From the NCBI RefSeq assembly GCF_030272615.1, contig NC_081415.1, forward strand, positions 376,727,392 to 376,791,391: a stretch of DNA of 64,000 nt. The letters run 5' to 3'. The stretch is from Cryptomeria japonica. Lineage: Eukaryota > Streptophyta > Pinopsida > Cupressales > Cupressaceae. Every line of letters begins with the position of its first letter. The stretch's first letter is position 1. Positions 11,961-21,965 of this stretch are shown piece by piece. Below the pieces are notes generated by a model. The model saw nothing but the letters and a program-made list of their open reading frames with translations. It ran no database searches and was not told where the DNA came from. The translations under genes were made by a program, and so were the position numbers.

Positions 11961-12224
11961 CAACATCACTAACAAAGAAAGAAAGACCATATTTCACCAA
12001 GTTTTTCAAGCAAAGACAAATCATATTTTCTTGGTCCTAAGTTGATATGCTAGGACTCGATCCTGATTCAATAATGCATCACTTATCCATATCTCCTATA
12101 ATAAAAATAGTAAAGCAGAAATTAAGAAAGATGCATTCGCACATAGTTCTACTAGTGAAAGCATAATTGAAGAAACCATTAGATATGGGATTCATTTGAC
12201 CAATTGACTGTGTAGAATGAATAT
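11961..12224 (+). pseudogene. Element F, decayed start of reverse transcriptase
   Basis: Sequence between the solo LTR and the recognisable RT fingers. Frames are broken, but position and base composition fit the N-terminal RT and connection region of F. Confidence 0.4.
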
Positions 12225-12691
12225 CAAACATTGTACCTATGTCTAAACCAGATAAGATCATCACAGTATATATAGATTTCAAGTATCTCAACATGGCTTG
12301 TCCAAAGGATGACTTTCCTTTGGCCAACATAGACATCATTATAGATTTAACAATAGGTCATTCTATTCTATCACTCATGGATGGTTTTTCAAGATACAAT
12401 CAAATTGAGATAGCACTAGAAGATCAAGATAAAACAACTTTCACATACCCTTGGGGTACATATTGTTGGAATGTCATGCCATTTATATTAAAGAATGCGG
12501 GTACAACTTATCAGCATACAATGACTACAATTTTCTATGACATGATGCACACATTCATGGAGAATCATGTATATGTCTTCCTAGCAAAATCATTCACAAA
12601 GGAGGGACATCTAGAGATCTTAGATAAGATATTTCAATGTTTAGAAAATTTCAATGTGCAACTCAATCCAAAAAATTCTATGTATGGAGTC
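12225..12691 (+). pseudogene. pol: Element F reverse transcriptase, fingers/palm
   Basis: Ty3-gypsy RT. Visible blocks: VYIDFKYLNMACPKDDFPL (RT block 2), SLMDGFSRYNQI (the catalytic D within LMDGFS), TFTYPWGTYCWNVMPF (the usual F.WG.Y....MPFGL), and ENHVYVFLAKS where a YVDD-type motif is expected. The second catalytic Asp pair is replaced by VFLA, so the enzyme is dead. The frame is cut at 12691 by chromovirus G with the TSD gagtc, and the same frame resumes at 20854. Confidence 0.85.
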
Positions 12692-13471
12692 TGATGCAGG
12701 AGCATCCCCGATTCACAACAATCTTGCATCAACCAAAAACATTTTCTTTTTTGTTTGTAATTTCAATTTTCTTTTCTGTGTGTCCTGGTTTTGGCTCACC
12801 AGTTCGTGTGGAGTTGGATTCTACTTGAAGACTTGATCATCCTACTTTATTTCTTACCATGTCTCATTTGAATCACTTTCCGGCAAGATATCGCTACCGG
12901 TTTCCTTGGTAGTTTCTTGTTACCATTGTTCCTTTGTTACCAATATCCTGAGACCTATTCTAGTGATATACGAGATCCCATTTCAAAGCTTGCAGAGCCT
13001 TGGGTGTTGATCTCGATGTTGCTTGGTGTGTGGTCGACCTTCTACATTTCATCCTTTGGATTTTTCAGAGGAATCTCTTGGTGGAGGCTGACCTTGTTCA
13101 TTTTGCATATTTGGTGTTGTTCTTTGGGTTTTGATCCTTTTGGGTTGACCAGATCCTTTGGATCGATATATATATTTGTAATCATGCTATAGAATGTAAT
13201 CAATTAGAGAATCAAGGAGTATCAGATAGATAAACTATGCCTAGAAGATAGATCTTTCGATTCAAGGTCTCGGTGTGACCTATTCTACCAGACCTGTGTG
13301 TCGGTATGTTGTAACTGGGTTGTTACCGGTTGGATGTAATTAACTTTCATGCAATAAAAACTATTTTTTAAGCATTTCTTCCATCATATTTGTGGACTTC
13401 CATTGTGTTTACTCTTGATGACCATTTTGGATTGATCTCCTTGGGATCCCTCCTCACTGATGACTGCTTCA
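12692..13471 (+). repeat. Element G 5' LTR
   Basis: Starts tgatgcaggagcatcccc and ends ...gactgcttca. Nearly the same sequence recurs from 18106. Open frames inside it are LTR artefacts. The PBS-like site (tggtatcagaaag, 13474-13486) follows two bases after the LTR and resembles the initiator-Met-tRNA PBS with changes at its 3' end. Confidence 0.9.
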
Positions 13472-13578
13472 AGTGGTATCAGAAAGAAGTTTGTTCCAGA
13501 GGGTGCGTGTCCTTAATCTTGTTGTAGGGTGGCGGATTGTGGATCCGACCTGAAATTGCAGAGGACTAGTGTGGATCA

Positions 13579-14660
13579 ATGGCATGAAGAGGAACTAGGA
13601 ATGGTGGAGCGCATGGGAATGTAGACCCTTTTGTAATGGAGATGTTGTGAGGAACAGCAGCCCGGTTAGAAGTCATGGAGACAGCCCAGAGAAGAGGCCG
13701 ACATGTTGAGGATGTGAGCGAAGATGAAGGAGAAGGAGCCCTAGCAGAATAAGTGAACCTATCAACAATTGATCTGGAGGAGGAAATGTTTTTAAGGGTT
13801 TTGAGTAGGGAGAACACTAAACCTCATTTTACCCCACCGAAATATGATGGGAAATTAGATTGAGATGAATTGATGGATTGGATCTTGGAGATGGAGAAGT
13901 ATTTTGACTTTGAAAACACTTTGGAAGAGAGGAAGGTGAAGTATGTATGTGCCCAGTTGAAGGGTCATGCATCTCTTTGGTGGGAGCACTTTCAAGTGAT
14001 AGGCAAAGAAGAGGTAAAGAAAAGATTAAGATGTGGGATAGGCTAATTGCTAAGTTAAAATCTAGCAAATTATCAAGTAGATTTGTTGCGAAAGTTGCAG
14101 AATCTAAGATAGAAGGAATCTAGTGTAAAGAAGTACACCAAAGCATTTTACAAATTGAACATCAAATCTAGACATTTTGATGATGAGATTGAACAAATTA
14201 CAAGATATTTGAATGAATTGTGGATGTCTATACAAGATGAACTCAGTATGATCAAATTAGAGATTGTTGAAGAGGCTTTCCAGTATGCAATAAAGGCTGA
14301 AGAAAAGTTGAATAAGACGCATGAGCAGAGACAGAGAGGTAGAGGTGGAAGGTTTACTGAAGGAATATTTTAAGGAGGAAGAGAATACACCAAAGGAAGA
14401 AGAACCAGTACAAATCAGAACAAAGACAAGGAAGTGACCAAGGAGGGTAATTCATACCAGAAGGATGATATAAATTTCTACCGGAGGAGAGAACCGGATG
14501 GTATCGGAATGAGAACTTTGGAAGACAACACAAAAGGACATTCAGAGGAACCTATTTTAAATATGGAGGAGAAGGACACTGTGCATTTGAATGTAAGAAG
14601 TCAGAGGCTACTGAAAGAGTGGCAGTGGTGGAGGAGAACCCCACTATATTAGACAATAAA
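13579..14660 (+). pseudogene. gag: Element G Gag
   Basis: Begins ATG at 13579 (stop at codon 3). Capsid-type blocks: FTPPKYDGKLD (about 13828), ELMDWILEMEKYFDFE, KVKYVCAQLKGHASLWWEHF (about 13935-13995), a Gag signature with the WW pair. Then YTKAFYKLNI, EIVEEAFQYAIKAEEKL (about 14260-14315) and a basic RGRGGR stretch. The zinc knuckle near 14555-14595 is degenerate (YFKYGGEGHCAFEC, lacking the first two Cys). At least five stops and a frameshift. Confidence 0.8.
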
Positions 14661-15128
14661 ACGAAAGATGGAGAACTATTGATGGTAAGGAGAACTTTGT
14701 GTCATACCGGAGGAGATAAAGAACCCTTGCAGAGGAAGAACCTATTCAAAACCAGATGTAAGGTATTCAGTAAGTTTTGTAAAGTTGTTGCTGATAGTGG
14801 TAGTTTAGATAATCTTGTTTTAGAAGAGATGGTCAATAAGTTTAAATTGGAGAGATTGAAACACCCTAAGCCTTACCAGATAGCATGGATTCGAGATGAA
14901 CATAAGTTGTTAGTAAGTGAACTGTGTGTAGTAAAATTGAAAATTGGGAATTATCATGATGAAGTTTTGTGTGATATTATGCCTATGGACATTTGTCATC
15001 TTTTGTTGGGAAGACCCTGGCAGTTTGATAGACAGGAAATACATGATGGGAGGAAGAATACATACACTATTGTGGCCAATGGGATCAAGAAAACCTTGTT
15101 GCCTTTGGAGGAACCTTTGAAGAATTAA
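14661..15128 (+). pseudogene. Element G aspartic protease
   Basis: Within a 169-codon frame (from 14619): FCKVVADSGSLDNLV (active-site DSG, about 14776-14820), then HDEVLCDIMPMDICHLLLGR and PWQFDR, the conserved protease end (LLGRPW). It matches chromovirus proteases (usual form DSGST.N.V). The reading frame is open to 15128, so this is one of the better preserved parts of G. Confidence 0.85.
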
Positions 15129-15259
15129 GTCTATACAAATACCAGAATAGTTCTAGTAGATGGAAGGAAGTTCATGGATGGACTGAGACATGAGAATGTG
15201 TGTTTTGCCTTAATTCCTAAGAAAACTAAGAGACTAGAACCGGAAGGAGAACACCTAGC

Positions 15260-16139
15260 ATAGATAAGAGATTTGTTGACAGAGTATGGGGACATGATTT
15301 CAGATAATGTACCTGATGGATTGCCACCTGTTATAATTATTAGTCATTGCATGGACTTAGTTCCTAGAGCTAGTTTACCTAACAAAGCTGCACACCGGTT
15401 AACACCGCCAGAGAATGAAGAACTAAATAGACAAGTGCAGAAGTTATTGAAGAAAGGTTTGATCAGGGAAAGTCTGAGACCTTGTGCAGTACCAGTAGTA
15501 TTAGCACCTAAGAAGAATGGAGAATAGAGGATGTGTACCGATTCAAGAGCAATAAACAAGATCACGGTGAAATACCAGTTTTCCTTGCCTAGGATGGATG
15601 ACATAATGGACTGTTTGAGTGGAGCAAAGTACTTTACAAAGATAGATTTGAAGAGTGGATATCATTAGATCAAGATCAAAGAAGGTGATGAATGAAAGAC
15701 AACATTTAAGAAAAATGAAGGATTATATGAATGGTTGGTGATGCCTTTTGGACTGACCAATGCACCAAGTACTTTCATGAGGCTAATGAATGAGGTTTTG
15801 AAGAAATTCTTGGGTAAGTTTGTTATTGTGTACTTGGATGACATTCTGATTTTCAGTAAGACAAAAGAGGAGCATTTGTTGCAGTTAAGACAAGTTTTAC
15901 AGAGGTTAAGAGAAGAAAAGTTACTGATCAATATCAAGAAGTGCACTTTGATGAAGGATGAGCTAGTCTATTTGGGCTTTGTGATATCTGAGGATGGTTT
16001 GAAGATGGACCCTGAGAAAGTAGAAGCCATTGTTGAGTGGCCTACACCAAAAAGAATTGGAGAGGTAAGATCATTTCATGGATTGGCTAGTTTTTATGAG
16101 AAGTTTATCAAAAAATTTAGTTCACTTGTAATCCTATGA
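15260..16139 (+). pseudogene. pol: Element G reverse transcriptase
   Basis: RT blocks in order: LLKKGLIRESLRPCAVPVVL and APKKNGE (stop TAG), [32 protein letters not shown] (catalytic Asp in IDLKSG, then TAG), [26 protein letters not shown] (intact YLDD at about 15830), [17 protein letters not shown], and [15 protein letters not shown]. Catalytic residues are all present; the element is inactivated by stops at about 15526, 15667 and 15695. Confidence 0.93.
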
Positions 16140-16690
16140 CTGAGACCATGAGGGGAGATAGGAAGGAATTCAAGTGGACCAGCGGAGCAAGCAAAATCTT
16201 TGACTTGTTGAAATAGAAAGTGACTGAGCAGCCTGTGTTGGCTTTATCGGATTTCAATAAGGTATTTCAAGGGGATTGTGATGCAAGTGGAACAGCAATT
16301 TTGAATCAAGAAGGGAGAGCAATAGCATATTTTAGTGAGAAATTGAATGATGCCTGGAAGAGATATTCAGTATATGATTAGTAATTTATGCCATAATTCA
16401 AGCCTTGAATAAATGGAGACATTACGTGTTGCCTAAGGAGTTTGTGTTGTATGCAGATCATCAAGCTTTGCAATATTTAAACAGTTAGAGTAACTTGAAT
16501 CAGAGACATATTAGATGGGTAGAGTTCTTGCAAAGTTACACCTTTGTGTTGAAACATAGAAGTGGGAAATCTAACAAAGTTGTTGATGCATTGAGTAGAA
16601 AAAGGAATTTGCTAACAGAGATGAGAGTGACAGTATTAGGTTTTGAAGATTTGAAGACCTTGTATGACAAAGACCCAGATTTTGCATAAC
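16140..16690 (+). pseudogene. pol: Element G RNase H
   Basis: After the thumb come VLALSDFNKVFQGDCDASGT (catalytic Asp region, about 16235-16285), GRAIAYFSEKLNDAWKRYS (about 16315-16370), LYADHQALQYLN (about 16450) and HIRWVEFLQSYTFVLKHRSG then DALSRK (about 16505-16600). These are the RT-connection and RNase H signatures of Ty3-gypsy elements. Stops include TAG at 16216 and 16484. Confidence 0.85.
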
Positions 16691-16789
16691 CTTGGAAAGC
16701 ATGTAGATAACCGGTTATGGTTGATGGAAAATGGTTGGATTACTTCATTCAAGATGGGAGTTTAGTTGTGCATACCTAAAAGTTCCATG

Positions 16790-17830
16790 AGAGAGAACCT
16801 GATAAAAGAGAAGCATAGTGGAGGTTTAGCTAGACATTTTGGCATTGATAAAAAGTTGCATTGGTGAGTGAGCAGTACTTTTGGCCCCAGATTCATAAGG
16901 ATGTTAAGAGATATGTGCAAAGTTGTAGAGTTTTTCAAGTTGCAAAAGGTAGTAGTCAGAATGTGGGGTTGTATAAACCTTTGACAGTACCGGTAAGACC
17001 TTGGGAGGATATAAGTATGGATTTTGTACTTGGCTTACCTAAGACACCGAGAGGGAATGATTATATATTTGCGGTAGTGGATAGATTCTCAAAGATGGCT
17101 CATTTCATACCTTGTAAGAAGACATTAGATGCATTGCATATAGTAGACCTATTTTTAAAGGAAGTGGTAAAATTGCATGGATTACCTAAGAGCATAGTTT
17201 CAGACAGAGACACTAAGTTTGTTGGCTATTTTTGGAGAATACTTTGGAAGAAGATGAAGACAAATTTGAAGTTCATTTATACTTTTCATCCACAAACTGA
17301 TGGACAGATAGAAGTAGTTAACCAGAGTTTGGGAAACTTGTTGAGATGTTTAGTAGGAGATAAAACCAGAAGTTGGGATTTGGGCCTTGCACAAACAGAG
17401 TTTGCCTATAACAATTCAGTGAATAGAAGTACTGGAAACACACCTTTTGAGATTGTTACCAAAGTGCGTCTTAAAGGAATAGAAGAATTGAGAGAAATTA
17501 ACAGTGAAGACCGGAAGAGTTCAGAAGCACAAGAATTTGTAGATCACATGGCAACATTGCATATTCAGGTTAAACAACACTTGGAAGACATGAATAGAAA
17601 ATACAAGGAGAAGGCATATGAGAAGAGGAGACATAAGGAATTTGAAGTTGGCAATGAAGTGATGGTCTATTTGAGAAAAGAGAGATTCCTGGTTGGAACT
17701 TATAATAAGTTGTAGATGAAGAAGTTTGGACCCTATAAGATCTTGAGAAAGTTTAGTTCTGGAAATGCATATGAGGTGGGGCTATCGGATAGTCTGAGTA
17801 TTTCACCAATATTCAACATTTTTAGATCTT
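16790..17830 (+). pseudogene. pol: Element G integrase
   Basis: Zinc-binding N-terminus: H...GGLARHFGIDKK and YFWPQIHKDVKRYVQSC followed by RVF, where the usual second Cys of CRVC is Phe. Catalytic core: SMDFVLGLPKTPRGNDYIFA, VSDRDTKF and HPQTDGQIEVVNQSLGNLLR supply the D, D and E of the triad. The C-terminal GPF/Y module reads KKFGPYKILRKF (about 17720-17755). A 284-codon frame (16861-17715) spans most of it. The enzyme would insert cDNA into chromatin. Confidence 0.92.
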
Positions 17831-17879
17831 CATGAGTACCATGAACCAAAATTCAATGAGGATAGTATTGCAGACTTGG

Positions 17880-18070
17880 AGAAACAATTGCCCCGGCAGG
17901 AACCAGAACAAATTGAATATATTTTGGATAGTAGGATTGGGCGTAGTACCCAAAGAAGTCAGTACAAATAATATCTTGTGAATTGGAAGAACACACTAGT
18001 GGAAGATTCATCTTGGATTTATCAGGCAGAGGTAGACCGCCTTGGTTTTCCTCTGACCCTAGCAAAGTGA
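17880..18070 (+). pseudogene. Element G chromodomain
   Basis: Directly after integrase: EPEQIEYILDSRI ... SQYK, TAA stop, YLVNWKNTLVEDSSWI then a Glu-containing helix. Aromatic/acidic spacing (QYKYLV.WKN...EDSSW) is that of the chromodomain carried at the integrase C-terminus of chromoviruses, which guides insertion to methylated histone H3 chromatin. Confidence 0.8.
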
Positions 18071-18691
18071 GAGGCTCACTTATTTTTTTATTAACCCTGG
18101 ATGTCTGATGCAGGAGCATCCCCAGTTCACAACAATCTTGCATCAACCAAAAACATTTTCTTTTATGTTTTGTTTTCTATTTACAGTTTCAATTTCCTTT
18201 CTGTGTCCTAGGTTTGGCTCACCAATTCCTGTGGAGTTGGATTCTACTTGAAGACTTGATTATCCTGCTTGCTTTCTTACCGCATCTCATTTGGATCACT
18301 TTCCAGCAAGATATCACTACTGGTTTCCTTGATATTTTCTTGTTACCGATCATTCCTTTGTTACCGTTTTCCTAAGACTTATTCTAGTGATCTACCGGAA
18401 CCCATTCCAAATCTTGCAGAACCTTGGGTGTTGATCTTGATGTTGCTTGGCATGTGGTCGACCTTCTATGTTTCATCCTTTGGATTTTTTGGAGGAACTC
18501 TTGGTGGAGGCTGACCTTATTCATTTTGCATGTTTGGTCTTGTTCTTTGGGTTTTGATCCTTTTGGGTTGATCAGATCCTTTGGATCGATATATATATAT
18601 TTAATCATTCTTTGATTCAAGGAGAATCAAGGAGTATCAGATAGATAAATTGTACCTAGAAGATAGATCTTTTGATTCAAGGTCCCGGTGT

Positions 18692-19011
18692 TGTTAAATT
18701 TTGTGGATCAGAATTAAAATTTATCTTGTTCTATGTATTATCTATCACTAAATTGTTGTATAAATCTTATTGTCTTATTTTATTTTGTAGGAGAGGAGGA
18801 GCATTTTTATTTCAATGTCCATTCTCACACATTTCATTTGGTATATGTAGTGGGCTGGGTATGGTCAAGCGATGCCTTGACCAGCCATGTCTTTTGGACA
18901 TGACCAATCAAGACATGATCTTGCCCCCTCACGATAATAAATGTTTGAATGAGAGACTTCATTTATCTCTCATTCAATCATTTATCTTACCGAGGCTATC
19001 ATGCATTAACA
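18692..19011 (-). repeat. Element H 3' LTR
   Basis: Left copy of the H terminal repeat, next to the reversed polypurine tract. The apparent 116-codon frame across it also appears in the right LTR and has no motif. Confidence 0.88.
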
Positions 19012-19104
19012 CTCCCTCTTAGCTAGGTAAGATAAATGTAAAAGGTATTGGGAGCAATATTCATAAATTGTATGATGCTTATCTTGGGACCATAGTTTCA
19101 AGAT

Positions 19105-19595
19105 GTGAATTACCTCTATCGGTGATTCTATTCACAAACTCTTGAGTGGATTGCCTCTATCGGCGATTTTATCCATAAGCTCTTTTGTGGATTGCCTCAG
19201 TCAACGATTCTATCCACAAGCTCTTGTGTGGATTGCCTCAGTCGGCGATTCTATCCATGAGCTCTCATGTGGATTGCCTCTATCGGTGATTCTATCCATG
19301 AGCTCTTACGTGGATTGCCTCAGTTAGCGATTCTATGCATGAGCTCTTGTGTGGATTGCCTCAGTCAAAGATTCTATCCACAAGCTCTTACGTGGATTGC
19401 TTCAGTCGGTGATTCTATCCACAAGCTCTTACATGGATTGCCTCAGTCGGTGATTCTATCCATGAGCTCTTACGTGGATTGCCTCAGTCAGCGATTCTAT
19501 CCATTAGCTTTTGTGTGGATTTCCTCTATCGACAATTCTATCCACAAGATTTTACGTGGATTGCCTCAGTCAGTGATTCTATCCACAATCTTGAG
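19105..19595. repeat. 41-bp minisatellite inside element H
   Basis: About twelve head-to-tail copies of a 41-bp unit of the form gtggattgcctcagtcggcg + attctatccacaagctctta, each with a few substitutions (first clear starts at 19146 and 19187). The unit length is not a multiple of three and the open frames through it merely follow the repeat. Note the inverted words gtggat...atccac within each unit, which could fold into small stem-loops. Confidence 0.93.
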
Positions 19596-19981
19596 TTATT
19601 GTAAGATCATCACCTTCCAATAACCTCAAAAATACAAGTGAAAATCATTTCGAAGTCATCACTTCCTTATGATTTACACAGGGCCCATAAAATAATTATT
19701 AGTATTAATAATAATAATCAATATTTACAATTTTTACCTCAGAAATGCTCAATCTTGATTAGTAAGCTCCCTATCAATCACAAGGTATCTTGAGTTTCTT
19801 CTAGAGAACATATTTTTCTGAACATATGTCTAAATTTCTGACTTCAGCAAGGGACGCTTGTAGTTTAAGTTTGAGAGGACAAGTTCTTGCAATGTGCCCA
19901 TATTTGAGACTTTTAATGAGATATCAATCTGATCTTAATCGGATCTTCCTTCAAGTGGTTAGGCTTTATAGAAGGAAACCT

Positions 19982-19994
19982 GGCTCTGATACCA
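19982..19994 (-). promoter_or_regulatory. Second PBS-like site inside H
   Basis: Reverse complement of the initiator-Met PBS (reads ggctctgatacca on plus). It is directly next to the first 135-bp unit, exactly where a PBS should stand if that unit were an LTR in minus orientation. Confidence 0.75.
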
Positions 19995-20004
19995 TGTTGA
20001 GACA

Positions 20005-20077
20005 TGGACCAGCTAGGACTCAAACCTAGGACCTTCCATACACTACTGGAGTACTCTAGCACTGAGCTACTGGCCCC
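20005..20077 (-). other. tRNA-like sequence 1
   Basis: Minus strand, 73 nt. D-arm/A-box region agtagctcagtgctagagta, T-arm ctagg-tttgagt-cctag (5-bp stem, 7-nt loop, B box), acceptor arms ggggcca/tggtcca with 6 of 7 pairs. The anticodon stem has an 8-nt loop and a terminal mismatch, so it is a Pol III promoter relic, not a working tRNA gene. Confidence 0.7.
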
Positions 20078-20139
20078 TCTTGGACCAGTCCATCGTCAGT
20101 CTGAGTGTGGCTTATTTCCAACACCAACATGTTGAGACA

Positions 20140-20212
20140 TGGACCAGCTAGGACTCAAACCTAGGACCTTCCATACGCTGCTGGAGTGCTCTACCACTGA
20201 GCTACTGGCCCC
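20140..20212 (-). other. tRNA-like sequence 2
   Basis: As copy 1 but better kept: the D arm gctc-agtggta-gagc pairs perfectly. Same T arm and acceptor, same 8-nt anticodon loop (gcagcgta between ctcca and tggaa). Confidence 0.72.
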
Positions 20213-20328
20213 TCTTGGACCAGTCTATCATCGGTCTGAGTGTGGCTTATTTCCAACACCAACACTCCCCCTTAAGCCATACCTCTCATGTGCTTGGGAC
20301 TCTTATCCTGGACCTGGCTCTGATACCA

Positions 20329-20653
20329 TGTTAAATTTTATGGATCAGAATTAAAATTTATCTTGTTCTATGTATTATCTATCACTGAATTGTTGTATAA
20401 ATCCGATTGTCTTATTTTATGTTGTAGGAAAGGAGGACCATTTTTTTTTCAATGTCCATTCTCACACATTTCATTTGGTATATGTAGTGGGTTGGGTACG
20501 GTCAAGCGATGCCTTGACCATCCATGTCTTTTGGACATGGCCGATCAAGACATCACTTGATCATACCCCCTCATGATAACAAATGTTTGAATGAGAGACT
20601 TCATTTATCTCTCATTCAATCATTTATCTTACCGAGGCTATCATGCATTATCA
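20329..20653 (-). repeat. Element H 5' LTR
   Basis: Right copy of the H terminal repeat. The reversed initiator-Met PBS (20316-20328) touches its left edge. Confidence 0.88.
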
Positions 20654-20853
20654 GGTGTGACCTATTCTACCAAGCCTATGTGTCGGTATGTTGTAACCCG
20701 GTTGTTACTGGTTGGATGTAATTAACTTTCATGCAATAAAAACTATTTGTTAAGCATTGCCTCCATCATATCTGTGTACTTACATTGTGTTTACTCTTGC
20801 TGACCAGTTTGGACTGATCTCCTTGGGATCCCTCCTCACCGGTGATTATTTCA

Positions 20854-21015
20854 GAGTCACATATGGAAAACTCTTGGGATACATAGTTTCAGCTAAGAGC
20901 ATAGAAGTAGATCCAGTGAAGGTTCAAGCAATCATGGAAATGTCAAATCCTAGGAACATCGGTCAACTAAGATCTCTATAAGGAAGGCTACAATCTATTC
21001 GAAGATTCATCTCAC
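20854..21015 (+). pseudogene. pol: Element F reverse transcriptase, thumb region
   Basis: Frame resumes after G: TYGKLLGYIVSAKSIEVDP then VKVQAIMEMSNPRNIGQLRS, a stop (TAA near 20980) and RLQSIRRFIS. This is the conserved Gypsy block 'KLLGYIVS..GI..DP.K..AI..' after the YVDD region. It is cut at 21015 by solo LTR J. Confidence 0.88.
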
Positions 21016-21965
21016 TGTTGGTAATTGACACTCATTGGATTTATATGTTGTCATTGATGGCAACAAGATTCTATTGAAGGCATATACCAGCAGATACCAC
21101 TATTTGAAGGCATATACCGACAGACACTAGCATTTTGAAGCATATACCAACAGATACCAGCATTGGAGTAATCGGGGTCATCATCAGTACCGACAATAAC
21201 ATGGGCATCTAGCACTTCAATGGAGCCGACATCAGTTTAAGATCCGAATGGTTTTATTTTTAAAATCATTTTATAATTATTATAGAGCACTGACATTGAA
21301 TATATTTTGTATTGTAAGCCGACATAAGGCATATTGTTTATAGAGGGTATATATGTCAGTATGTTAGGTCATTTTAAGATATGAGAAGGTAGAAGAAAAA
21401 GGTAATGCGAAGGATATGTATGTAGGTAATTTTGTATGTGAAAGAAATATCATGATATGATCAATACATGGTTTATAAAACATTGTTGAAGGAAAGGAGA
21501 TAACGGTTGAAGGGTTCAGGGTTTATGAACCAGTACAGAACAGAGCTTCAACTGGAACTCTTTTTGGCATTGCAGATGCATTTTTTGAGTTCACCATTAC
21601 TATTTTATCTCAGCAGAAGCTTGTAGTCAGTGAGACTCTTTTGTGTTGAACAGTGTGCTCTAGACAGTGTGCCTTCCTGCATGTGCAGGCCCCCATGCTA
21701 TGTAATATCTTTCATATGGCCAGTGAATTGATATTGTGGGTCACAAATCCCACTGTGGTTTTTCCTCTTTTAGGTTTTCCATGTATAAATTCAGTGTGTT
21801 ATGGTGTTCATTCATGTGGCTAGTTTATTTACTCAATGTTATGTGATTCTTCATTTACCAGTTTATATGTGTATGTTATAAAAAGTTAAAATCTTGTATT
21901 ACCGGCAGAACACTGATTCACCCCCCCCCCCCTCTTAGTGTTCTTGGATTCATTATATTCCAACA
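21016..21965 (+). mobile_element. Solo LTR J inserted in F
   Basis: A 950-bp TG...CA unit (tgttggtaattgacactc... to ...cattatattccaaca) with TSD ctcac (21011-21015) and cccac (21966-21970), 4 of 5 matching. Plus orientation: near its right end lie the gtgggtcacaaatcccact and tttttcctcttttagg phrases and the C12 hairpin (gaacactga 21908-21916 / ttagtgttc 21935-21943). F coding sequence continues in frame on both sides, so no internal part of J remains. Confidence 0.8.

Larger units (their letters stand above)
19995..20264 (-). repeat. Two abutting 135-bp LTR-like units with tRNA-like cores
   Basis: Units 19995-20129 and 20130-20264 are about 93-95% alike by eye, each starting tgttgagacatggacc and ending ttccaacaccaaca, so both have TG...CA ends. 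On the minus strand each contains a 73-nt tRNA-like sequence (20005-20077 and 20140-20212). A PBS-like site lies on the 3' side (19982-19994) and a polypurine tract (reverse of ctcccccttaag, 20265-20276) on the 5' side. Thus the order on the minus strand is PPT, LTR, LTR, PBS. Confidence 0.8.
18692..20653 (-). mobile_element. Element H: miniature non-coding LTR element (TRIM/LARD-like) inside G's 3' LTR
   Basis: LTRs at 18692-19011 (320 bp) and 20329-20653 (325 bp), TG...CA ended (tgttaaatttt... / ...gcattaaca and ...gcattatca). Exact 5-bp TSD ggtgt (18687-18691 and 20654-20658). A reversed initiator-Met PBS, ggctctgatacca (20316-20328), abuts the right LTR, and a reversed polypurine tract (actccctctta, from about 19011) abuts the left LTR, so the element reads on the minus strand. 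The 1.3-kb interior encodes nothing: it holds a 41-bp minisatellite and two tandem tRNA-containing LTR-like units. It must be moved by another element's proteins. Confidence 0.88.
12692..20853 (+). mobile_element. Element G: Ty3-gypsy chromovirus inserted in F
   Basis: LTRs at 12692-13471 (780 bp) and 18106-20853 (781 bp once insert H and one TSD copy are subtracted). Both start tgatgcagg and end ttca. The 5-bp TSD gagtc is exact (12687-12691 and 20854-20858). Primer-binding-site-like tggtatcagaaag at 13474. Gag, protease, RT, RNase H, integrase and a chromodomain follow in the standard order with many stops. Own length about 6.2 kb, usual for chromoviruses. Confidence 0.9.
18106..20853 (+). 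repeat. Element G 3' LTR, interrupted by H
   Basis: LTR sequence at 18106-18691 and 20659-20853, separated by element H with TSD ggtgt. Its two parts together match the 5' LTR in order and length. Confidence 0.9.

Noticed and set aside
19142-19623. Open frames with repeats 'GLPQSVILSM' like a solenoid protein; also a CRISPR-like look
   Set aside because: The 41-bp unit shifts frame at each copy, there are no spacers between copies, and it lies inside a non-coding plant retroelement.
20005-20212. Two genuine tRNA genes
   Set aside because: The anticodon loop is 8 nt, acceptor stem has a mismatch, and both lie within LTR-like repeats. Better seen as tRNA-derived promoter sequence.
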